Origin: Hippopus hippopus
Lineage: Eukaryota > Mollusca > Bivalvia > Cardiida > Cardiidae
DNA: 64,000 nucleotides
Reading direction: 5' to 3'
Assembly (NCBI GenBank): GCA_946811185.2
Contig: OX328108.1
Span: forward strand, 22,081,239 to 22,145,238
Shown: in pieces, positions 13,001-25,000 of the stretch
Layout: each line of letters begins with the position of its first letter
Numbering within the stretch: position 1 is the stretch's first letter
Program-made: the position numbers and the translations under genes
The notes under the pieces: generated by a model
The model's database searches: none
Told to the model about the DNA's origin: nothing
What the model saw: only the letters and a program-made list of their open reading frames with translations

Positions 13001-16000
13001 CTTTGTATTCATTTTCTTATACCGGTAATATAGTTTGGACGGTCGATAACTACAGCGATGTTGCTCTTCTGTTGGCACACTGCCAGGATGTGTACAGTGC
13101 AGAAGTACCCACAGCTTTACAGGTCAGTATGCAACCATTTCTTTGACTTTTACATCCTGGTAGTCAAATTGTCACAAATCTACCCATGTACTTCAGTAGG
13201 TTAACCTTTAACCAAATGACTAAATTCTAGACTTGTCCATACTGTAGTCATTTTCAGATTTCACATCAAGTATGGGTCAGATGATGGAATTTGTTTTTGA
13301 AAGGATAGAAAACATTGCAGGCAAAAGGGGAAAATGCTGGTTACTAGCTATCTGCGTTTCTCACAGAATTTTCCAAAGAATTCTTCCTCATGGTCATTAA
13401 GTCCTGGGACAAATTCAGTTTTACTCAAACATTGGGATTTGTGTAGGAAAGAGGTTAATGCGCAAGGCTAATGACGAATGGGTTTTGAGTTGGAATCCTG
13501 GCTTGGCAATTTTTTTTTTTTTTAAGAGGGTTGATAATTGCAAGTTAATCTTTGCAGCAGGATCTATTCCCCTCTCATGCCTAAATATTGTATTGACTTA
13601 GTTTTTGTGGGAGAGCAGTCAATTGCTTGAAAAGAACATCTGACTCAGAACTGGAGACAGCGAAACAAGGTGTACTCACCCCATTATATAACTGAAAAAC
13701 AGTTGAAATGCCTCTGTGGCTTCATGTAAAAATTTCATTTATATATGGTTGAAGGCTGTCTGAACACATAATAGGTGCAGACAGTCTTTGTAGAAAACCT
13801 TAGAAAAAATTTTTTTTAGCTTTTGCTGGGATTTTTTTTGAAAGGGTTTACAAGTTATTAAACCTAAGTAATGCTGAATTTCCATGATTCAAATTGATGT
13901 GTTTCTGTGTCCTTTGCTGCCTATTTGTTTCAAAAGGAAATGAGTTGATCAAACAAAGAGAATTGCCCAAGAAGCATTTCTATCCTTTTTTTTTTTCTTG
14001 TCACCAGGAAATAGCAAGGCTTATATATCAGCATGGACGTGAGGAAGAATTCCAGAACATGACGGAGAAAGTAAGATCTCTATTTATCTGTTTCCTTGGC
14101 AATGGATGAATTATTTTTCCCTCTTGCTTTTTTTTTCAAATTTCTCCCAAAGTTAAAACAGTGATCTTATATTTAGTACATTGCCAAGCTCAAGGTTATT
14201 TTTGGCAAGGTAGATCAAGATAGACTATGGTAAATAGTTACAGGTTAAACTCTGTACCAGTGGATAAAACTTAAGACACTGTCAATATTGAAAGCATTTC
14301 AGAAGCAATGAAATTTGACATAAATGATGAGAATTTTCCTTTAAAAATTTACAAAATGTTAAAGAGAAAGTTTTTTTAAAAGGAAAATATGCTGCTTACC
14401 AGCATTTTCTTCTTTTCCACCACAAAATATTAACCCTTTATCCCAAATTTAAACAACCCTTGGAAAGAAAGCTTTTGTAAACTTTGGTGGAAAAGGAGAA
14501 GATGCTGAAAACTAGCATTATGTCCTTTTCCCACAATTTTGTCTACCCTTTCAAAGGCATATCACATCATTTGAGTAGAATTAATTTTTTTGTGCTTTCA
14601 GTTTGGATAAGTCTAAAATTTTGTATGTTTATGGATTTAAATAATAATTTGTCAACATACTATACATACATGTATATAATGATCATCTGATCATTTATGA
14701 TAGCATCATCTGATTATATTTATGTTGTGTTGCTGCCTAGTAGTTAAAGCCTTGAATTAATGAAACTTTCAAAATATTATTATTTCAAGGCTGTTTTGGC
14801 CAGAATATGTAACAAAGTAGCAGACAATGTAGATCAAAGATCAGACTGCATGTTCTGTGCAGTCTGATCTTGATCTACACTGTCTGCAAAAACAACTTAT
14901 GCTAGTTCCAGAGCTTTATGGGTTAAAATTGAATGTCTATCTGCTGCCTGAACCGTTAATGTTGATTTTTGACAGGAGTGTGTAGCTTACATTACAAGTG
15001 ATAAGTGCAATGTTGAGCTGAGACAGAAGTACCAGGTATTTATGGACCATCATGGCCATCGCTGTGTGAGAGAGGTGAGGGCATCATGGGAAATAAGATT
15101 TTCTCCTGTTAAAGATACATCTATTCTCGTTTTCAGCCAGTTTTAACCCATTTCGTCCTTATTTTATGAAAGTATAATCATTCTTGTGTCTTCATGCCAA
15201 ATGTTGCCCCTGACGGGCTAAGTTCCGGTAGCTCAGTCGGTAGCCTACAGGACTTGAGAACAGGGGGTCGCTGGTTCGATCCCTGGCTCTGCCCATTTCT
15301 TTCCAAGGATTGATGATGGTCATTGCGACAGGTTTCATTCCTCTCTCACTGGTGACCATTCTTTCGCTGATGGTTATGTGGGAAAGCAGCCAGTGGCTTG
15401 GAAAGAATATTGTGCGGAGTACTGGTAAAAGAAACTCCAGGAAAGCAAGGATAAGTGCACTGTCCACCTTGATATAACTGAAACAATGTTGAAAACGGCA
15501 TTAACCACTACACAATCAATCAATGTAAAAGAAAATGTAATTCATGCTTTGGAGGCTTCTAAGGTATCGCTGTTGTCATTTCTGGTTTTAAATGAGGACA
15601 AATCCCTTGAGTTTCTTTATCCTGTACCCCATATTTATTGATGATTTACCTATGTTTACACAACTCACCAATATCGGAACCATTATACACTAGAAAGTTT
15701 TAACTACGTTTTTTTCTATTTGACTGAAGAGATGTATCTTGAATTTTAAGTATTTCCTTATCTGCTGGAACAAATAAAAGGAATTTCAAATTGTCCTTGT
15801 TGTGTTGGAATAATCAGCATGTATGATGATGTATATGAAAACATTAACTTTCTAACCAAATAACAATATTTTTGACTTGCCCAAATTCAAAGTACTTGTA
15901 GATTACATATCAAATGTGGCTCAGATTGTGGGATTGGACTCTGGAAGGGTAGAAGACATTGTGGGAAAAGGGGAAAATCCTGGTCAACAGCTATTTATCC

Positions 16001-19000
16001 TTTTCCCACAATATCTTCCAAAGCTTACCTTTATAGGGTCATTACAACATGGGATTGTTTCGTAAAGTGTGAAAGAAAAAGAGAAATTGACACCTGATTG
16101 ATTGTGAAAACAGTATGGCAAGAGGAGAAAGTTACCATGCTCATAGCTAACAGGCAAATCCTTTTTCCAAGGTATATAATAACTCTTTACCACACAAAAT
16201 TTTAATCTTGTCCAAATTGAAACCATTAGCAGACCATGAATTAACTGTTTTCCCACAATGTTTGCAGACAACAAATTACAGTGATAAAATTTGTCTTTCA
16301 AAGTGTGGAAAACATTCCCACTATGTTTTCTTAAACCTTTCTTCTGATGTTTATTAAAATCCCGGGTTGTATGATAAGTAGTTTAAGTGTTCTACGTGAG
16401 GGCTAACTTGTTTTGCAGATGTCGCAGCTTATTGCTTATTTCATTATTTTTTGTGAATTCCCTTTTCAAAAACAGTCTCTATTAACCTGTAGTCTTTTGT
16501 TTACAGGCAGAGTTTATTGAGAAATCTTGGGAAAGTGAACCTGAAAAGCTGATCAAAGTCCTTAAGGTAAACCATAATGAATGCTTTTTTCTTTTTAAAG
16601 TAGCCTCAACTATAATAAAATTTAATATGTTTTAGTGTTTAGCAACTTTAAGACTTAGACACTGTTAATATTTATTTAAAAAAGAACAGATTACTGAATC
16701 AGAGAATGGACACCTTTACAAGTACACCTTTATAGCAGCTTAAAAGTAGATTTTGACCCATAGGAAAAAGGCAAAAACAAAAGCAACATGATACTTGGTG
16801 TAAGCTAAAGTTTGAGGTGTGACTGCGTATAGTTCGGAGTAAAATGCAGATATTGTACAAATGAAAATTGCTTTGATTTGGATTTGAACACATAACCTTC
16901 AATAGCAGAGACTGTTGCCTACTGAGTGAGCTATCTGGAAATTTTACTTTTAAGCATGTTTAGAATGTAGTTTTACCTTCTGTTAATAATGGTATTAGTT
17001 AACTGATGAGGTGAGAAATTTTACACATATCCTAAGCAAGAGGACTGTTGAAAACATTGTGGGAAAAGGATAAAAGCAATATATTTGAATCTGCTGTATG
17101 TTCCTATAATCCATGTCACACCAAGCTTACCCTTTTTTTAAATATTTTTAGGCAATCATTAAATCCAAGGCTTATAATGTTAACAAGAAAGAGACTTTAA
17201 GCCTAGATGAAGCCATTAGAAGATTAAAATCACCAGTGGGTACTATTGGGAAGTTCCTTCTTAGGAAGTGGATTGTGCCAAAAACAAGAAATGCTGTTGG
17301 ACAGAGAGAGTTTGGAAAGGTGAGACTCTTTGCATTTTTGCTGTTATTTTTTCCCACAGAAGAACTAGAACTGTATTGTATTATATTTTAACTTGTTCAA
17401 ATATACAATTTAGAGATGATGAAAGGTAAGTCAGTGGATAAGCAACTCTAAGAACTGCAATTGGTTTTTATCTCTTTACCACATAATCTGGAGTTTTAGT
17501 GACCTAGAAGAAAGGCTTTCGAAAACATTGTAACTGTAACTAGTAACCAGCATTTTCTCTTTTTTCCACAATGTTTTCTACCCTATCAAAGATAGAAATC
17601 ATTATTTAAGCTACATTTAATTTGTTATCTGGGTAACCATTTTGAAGGGCAGAGCCAGCTACTCATTTGTTGCACTGTCGGTAATGTACAGGTTTTGAGT
17701 ATATTATCACATCATAGCAAAAGGTTTTGTATGAAAGTCGTAACAACAGGATACGTTCCTTTAAACATGGTTTTGACTTTTTTTGTTTTTTAAATAGGAA
17801 AGTAGCCAGAGGTAGGAAAGAGCATTATTGATTGTCCATGTCAAGAGACAATGCTAAGAAATTGTATGACAAATAGTGCATTAAAAGGATTAATCCTTTA
17901 CAAAACAATCAAGTTTTAATCACCTTTAGTAAGAAGGATTTGAAAACGTTTTTGGAAAGAAGACAAAACTGGTAACAAGCATTTTCCCATTTTCCTAAAA
18001 TGTTTTCTACCCTAGTCCCATCACTTGGGACTCATTCACTTTGTTGTCTACAGATACTTCAGCTCGAGTAAATCCGAGTTCATTTTGCTTGCAGAGAGAT
18101 AATTGACCTTGCTTATACCGGTATACATGTGTTAGTTACTATCAACCTTTTATTCTTTGATTGTAGTCAGTTTCTGTGAAAATGGCCGACAGGTTTAAAC
18201 AAGCATTTTGGAGGTTGTCAGAACTATTGGAACAAGAGGTTTGTGGGATTTTTAAAGAGCTTTTTTTTTTTAAACAACAGCAAAAACGATTGTCTATAAC
18301 CAGTTAGTATAGTTATTGGTTAAACTAGATTGAATCAAAACTTCAAAATTGTGTTGGATTGTTACTCTCTGTCAAAGTTCAATACATTGTTCAGTTGTTA
18401 GATGTTTTTCACTGTTTTTGTTTTAAATTTATATACCCCAGCAAAACCAAGTTTCAAGTGTAGACTGAAATCAGCCTGTCTGTCTGTGTGTGTCCTTGCA
18501 GATAGGTATATTTATCTTGCAAACTTGTACCACAGTTATGCAGTTATTGTTTTGAACCTTAGTATTAGTATTTATCACAAATTAAAGATACGTAGGACCC
18601 AGGTTTTCGATGTATATCCTTTGATATAAGACTTACCTACTCTGAATTCAAGACAGTTTTGTTCACAATGTACCTCCTTTTACATCAAAGCACTTGGCAG
18701 TATGATTATGTCTCTTTAACTCTTTACCAAATGACAAAATTTAAGACTGGTCCAAATTCAAAGCATTTGCAGGCGACAAAATAAATGTCACTAGAAAAAC
18801 AGAAGTTTGTTTTTGGAGAGCTAGAAAACATTGTGGGAAAAGGAGAAAATGCTGGTAACCAGCATTTTCTCCTTTTCCCACAATGTTTTCAAAGGCTTCT
18901 TTCTCAAGGTCGTTAAAAATCGGGATTGTATGGTAAATGGTTAAATGACGGTTTCAGCTCATGGTCTCATGCTGAACAGCTATAGTTTGCTGTAGAAGGT

Positions 19001-22000
19001 CTGTTTATCGTTATTTGTGCTGTTGTTTGATCCTTTACTAGGTGGCAAAATTGTAGACTCTCCCAAATTGAAAGCATTTGCAGATGACAAATCAAGTCTA
19101 GCCTAAACATTGTCATTCTTCGATATAGTGGAGAATTTTTTGGGAAAACAAAATACTGTTCACCAGCAAATGGCAAACGGAGCAAATGCTGGTTAACAGC
19201 ATTTTCTTCTTGGCCACAATGCTTTCTACCCTTTAAAAGACAACTTTTCTGTTTTGTACAGGTATATTTGATTGTCTTCCGCAAAAGCTTTCGCTTTGGA
19301 CCAGGCTAAAAATAAAATTTTTCTCATGTAAAGATCCTTTAATTCCTCTCAATTTTAATAGGGAAGAATACCAGACAGAGAACTGATGTTTTTTATGACA
19401 AACTCTGAGATAGGACACCTTCTGCAGAATAGATCATCCAGGATTATTACCAGGTATTTGTTCTGTTGACACTGGAGAATGACTTGGTCTGTGATACACT
19501 CAAAATTTCAATACTCATTGCTTAACCCTTTACCACACTGCAAAATTTAAGACCTATCCAAATTGAAAGCATTTGCAGACGACAATTTCATAGTGGCTCA
19601 AATGACCGAACTTTTCTTTGATAGGGTAGAAAACTTTGTGGGAAAAGGAGAAAATGCTGGTTACCAGCATTTTCTCCTTTTCCCACAATGTTTTCAAAAG
19701 GCCTCTTCTTCAGGTGCGTTAAAAGGCGTCATTGTGTGGTAAAGGGTTAAATGTTTACCACACAATCCCGACTTTGAATAACCCCGAGGAAGAAGCCTTC
19801 TGAAAACATTGTGGGAGGAGAAAGTGCTGGTAACCAGCATTTTCTCCTTTTCCCTCAGTGATTTCTTCTCTATGAAAGACAAATTTTATGTTTTGAGTTA
19901 TATCTAATTTGTTGTCTGTGGATGCTTTCAGTTTGGACAAGGCTAAAATTTTGTTGTTTGGTAAAGAGTTAATTGTTTTGAAAAATTCTTGACTTTTATG
20001 ACACCATCATGGTATACTTAAATCTGGACCTGAGTTGGTACATACCAGTGGAACAGTAAATAAAATTAGGCACAAAGGACAGACAACGTCATTAACCGTA
20101 GTATTTCGTCAAATTTCCACCATTGTTCTGTAAAATTTTCCAAAACAAAAAACTGCACAATTCCACATGTTTTTTTGTTCATACAGAATAATTTAAAAAA
20201 GGGTCATTTTGCAAGATACAGAGCAGATGCAGGTATTTCTGAATACTATATCAAAAAAACTGACTGTTCGGTAAAGCATGCATAAATATCTTAAAGTAGC
20301 TGACTTACTGGAATATAACTTACTTTATTATGGAAGATCCAAAGAAAACAGTGAAACCTCCATTTAAGCCAGTCAATAGTATTTGCATTCGAATGGGGCT
20401 ATACGGTGGTAGTCATATACTCATAAGAAACATATTTGAATTGAAACCTACAGAATCAGTTGTTGCATTCAATGAATTTGATTGAGATATTTATTCCATC
20501 TTATATATTTATATGATAAAAATTTATATTACATGAAGAAGAAATTCAAAGAAAAAGAAAAAACTGTATGAAATTATATGATCAGAAATATGTGCATACA
20601 ACAATTCTCTTGCATCCAATAGCTAAGCCCTGCTAAACTTCTATCACAGAAATCATGGTTTAATTTTGGTCATCTCCTAAAACATTATCACAGTTACATG
20701 ACCATAGAAAGCCAGTGAGGTCAAACATCAGGAATTATAAACTTCATAACAGTGCCATCACCTTTCAACATGCTCAAAGTCAACATCTTTTTAGATATTT
20801 ATGTTGTTGTCTGCAAATGCTTTCAGTTTGAAGAAGATTTTCTTGTCTGCTGGAGGGTTAAAGTTGGGTACAAATGCTGTAAAAATTTATTATATGTAAA
20901 TTTTTTATCTTTCATAGGGCAGTAAGGAGAAGAAAGATATACCCCCTGCAATCTGCAATGGAATTTCCAAGATTATCTATTGGACGTCCTCAACCAGTGG
21001 GTATCTTTATCAGAATGTATCAATGTAGCTTGATTGTTATAGGCTCATAGTTTTATTCCTCATCTATAAATCATATTTTACACTTGCTTCTTGGACTTAT
21101 ATCTGGTGTTTGTCGGATTCTCCTGTGGCTCAGTGGTCTTAGTAATGGACTTGTAATCAGGAAGTCATGAGGTTAAATCTTGCTGTTGGTTCTTGGCACT
21201 TGGGAATGCCCGTGGGCAAGTCTCCTACTTTGTGTCATAATTGGTAAAGGATTAATTTTTGTCATTGATTTGTGTCAATTGTAATATTTTGGTACAGACT
21301 AAAGTTAGCCTTAAGGTACAAGTTAGGACTTACATTGCTGAATTTCAGTTGATATGAAAAAACTGCCAAAATATTGTTATGTTTAGGGTTGTTTTAACTA
21401 GAACATGTACCTATAGAGTTGATAGTGTAGCTTCAAGATCAGACTGCTTATTCTGTGTAGTCTGATCTTGATACACAAATAAAATCAATTTAACTCTTTA
21501 CCAAACAACAAAATTATAGACTAGTCCAAATTGAAAGCCTTTGCAGACAACAAAACAAATGTGACTGAAAAATGGAAATTTGTTTTAGGTAGGGTAGAAA
21601 ACATTGTGGGAAAAGGAGAAAATGCTGGTTACCAGCATTTTCTCCTTTTCCCACAATGTTTTCAAAAGGCTTCTTTCTCAGAGTCGTTAAAAATCGGGAT
21701 TGGTTGGTAAAGGGTTAAGCCAGGTCTATTACTGAAAGGGTTAACTTTTCTGGCAATGTTTTCTTTACAGAAAATTAAAGCATGTGAAGTAGAGGAGAGA
21801 GGAACCACATTCACTCTTAGCGGTAGGGTAACTTTTACTAATGTTAACATTTAAGCGTTGTCCATGTCGAAAGAATTAACAGAAAACTAACTCCTTACCA
21901 TATGTCAAAATATAAGACTTGTCAAAATAGAGACCTTTTGCTGAAGACATACTAAGTGTGGCTTAAATAATAGGATTTGCTTCGATAGGATAGAAAATAC

Positions 22001-25000
22001 TGTGAGAAAATGGAGAAAATGTTGGTTATCAGCATTTTCTCATTTTCCCACTATGTGTTCAAACGCCTTTTTCTTCAGGTTTATTAAAACACAGGTTGTG
22101 TAGTAAAGGGTAAAATGCAGCCCAAATTATAGGTTTTGTCTTTCAGAGGAAAGAAAACATTGTGAAAAAAGGAGAAAATGCTGGTAACAAGCATTTTCTT
22201 CTTTTCCCTTAATATTTTCAAAAGCTTTCCTTCTGAAGTTGTTTAAAACTTTAGATTGTTTGAAAACATGTTAATTCTTTGTCAGATTCTGTGTCCATAT
22301 TGAAAAATCTTCATTAGCAGACAACAAATTAAGTATGGCTCAAATGATGGGATTTGACTCAAAAAGAAAGCATTGTGGGATAAGGAGAAAATTATTCTTT
22401 TCTGCATATATATCCTTTGTTACTAGTAAATCAACTCTTTTTTTTTTTCTTTTTTCAAACTCAATTCTCAACTTACCTAAACCTAAGTGAAATGATCACC
22501 TTCTGTAACAGGTCATTTTCCATACTTCCATGTGTGTTCTCGGAATTCAGATTTTATTGACTATGAAAAGGACTAATTATTGTTGGTTACAAGTTAATGC
22601 TCTGTCTTCCGTAATGTTGAAAAAGTGTGTCTACTGAAAAGACATATGATATGGGAGTTTTAGTGCAATGATGTGAAAATCAAAGTATAGCTTAACTCTT
22701 TACCAAACGACAAAATTTTAGACTGGTCCAAATTGAAAGCACTTGCAGACGACAAAATGAACAAAACTCAAAAATTGAAAATAGTTTCCAGCAGGGTAGA
22801 AAACATTGTGGGAAAAGGAGAAAATGCTGGTTACCAGCATTTTCTCCTTTTCCCACAATGTTTTCAAAAGGCTTCTCTCTCAGGGTTGTAAAAACCAGGG
22901 ATTGTTTGGTAAAGGGTTAATACAGAACTCTAGATCTTTTAACCCTTATACTGGTAAATAACTAACATGAAACTTTCAAGCCGATAGTAATACATGTATA
23001 CCAAATTTTGCTATTTCAAAGGTATTTTTGGGAGGATAGATATCTCAATATCAGACAGTGTAGATCCAAGATCAGACTGCACGTTCTGTGCAGTCTGATC
23101 TTGATCTACACTGTCTGCAAAAGGTCAGTGAGTCGCGCTTAGCAGCCAAAGGGTTAAAAGAATTTTTCAGATATTTTTTCTTTTAGGAATGCCAGTGAGT
23201 CAAGGATCTGTCAAAGGGACAGTGAGGGTTGTCAATTCTTTAGAAGATGCTTCTGCAATTCAGGTTGGTTTTCATGATTCATATTTGTGTATGGCCTGAG
23301 AAAAAAAGTCTCTAAAGGATTATCAAACTTATCACCCTGTAGATTAACTCTCGCAGACAGTAAAGCTTTTGATTTGTCAATTTTCAGACATGTGTGCAAA
23401 TATTATTGATGATGTGCCCTTGATGAAATAAATTGTGATCTTTCACCAAAAAAAACCAAACATCCCTATCCATATGAAAGGTTTTGCAGGGATACAACAA
23501 TAACTAGTGCATGGAAACATGGGAAGGAAAGGATTTTTTTATGACCATGGAAATGTGAGTAAAGAAAAGAGAGTATTAAACAGGCAATTGTCTCTCCTAG
23601 AATATTGTCAAAATGTACCTTTAGAAAAAAAGACTGAAAACAATTGTAGCAAAAAATTGAGATTGCTTGTTTCAAGCAATTTTCTGCATTTCCCCCAGTG
23701 TTTTCTACCCTACAAAAGAACCTTAGCTCATTTGTAGCAATTTTGACTCTGTTATCTGCAGATGCTTTCAATTTGTAAGAGGCTAATTTTGATGTTTTAG
23801 GAAAAGTATCCAAGGTTCATGTATACCAACAACTCCGAATTCTGTATTTATTCTAAATAACTAGGCAAGCCATCCAATTGGCTGAGAACTTCTACAGAAA
23901 AAAGGTATTGGAATTAAGAAAAATTTATTATTATAAAAAAAATTAGAAATAAAATTTCAATCTGGTTTTTGATTTCAGACTGGTGATATACTAGTTGTGA
24001 AGTACACTGATGTAGGCTGGTCCCCATACTTTCCATTAATATCTGGACTGGTTACAGAAATGGGTGGACTGATTTCCCATGGTGAGCAAGTATAGGTGTA
24101 AAAATATAGACTAGATGTAGAAGTCATGATGGTTCATAATTTTCTGTAATTGTACATATTTACAATTTCCAGTAGGGATGAAATTTCAATTTAAAAAATT
24201 CATACAAAGCAAAAAGCAGTCATTCTGATCAGTTTTTGCTCACTTTTCTGCATTGCTAACAATCTGTCTGTGTTGAAACTGAATTGTATAAACTGAAGGC
24301 CCTTTGGCTTGAACATCTAGCCTTATATTAATCAATATAGACCTAGATATTGGCTTATACAATTCTTTTCCTTAAGCTTTGGCTCCAATTAGCTTTGGCT
24401 CCAATCTTTTTCAGCTTGGACATATTTTCTATGGCATTATATCACACCTTGTATTCTTTTACCACCACATTACCTGTCACACATGCTGAGTGACCTTAGC
24501 TGTCGATGTGCCAAAACTATGCTCACTTGCTCAGATCAGACAGCAAATTCTGTAGTCTTAATTTAACTCTTTACCAAATGACAAAATTTTGGACTGGATC
24601 AAATTGAAAGCATTTGTAGATGACAAAATGATTGTTGATCAAATGAAGATTTCTATCTCTGATAGGGTAGAAAACATTACAGGAAAAGGAGAAAATGCTG
24701 GTTACCAGCATTTTCTCCTTTTCCCACAATGTTTTCAAAAGCGTTTTTCTCCAGGGTCGTTAAAACACGGGATTGTGTGGTAAAGGCTTAATGAAATAAT
24801 TCCCAAAGCACCTAGATATGAGCATAGCATTCTTTGGATTGTCCTTGTAATGTGAAATAATACAAATAAGTATGCATAGATGTTTTCAGTAAATAGGAAA
24901 GCTTTAGATCTTACAATAGAATCCTTTACTACACAATCTTGAGTATAAATGACCTTGAGGGAGCCTTTGAAAACTTTATGGAAAAAAGAGAAAATGATGT

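Noticed and set aside
15221..15295. Possible functional tRNA gene
   Set aside because: A and B boxes are present, but no cloverleaf with paired acceptor stem; the sequence continues into a SINE body shared with other loci.
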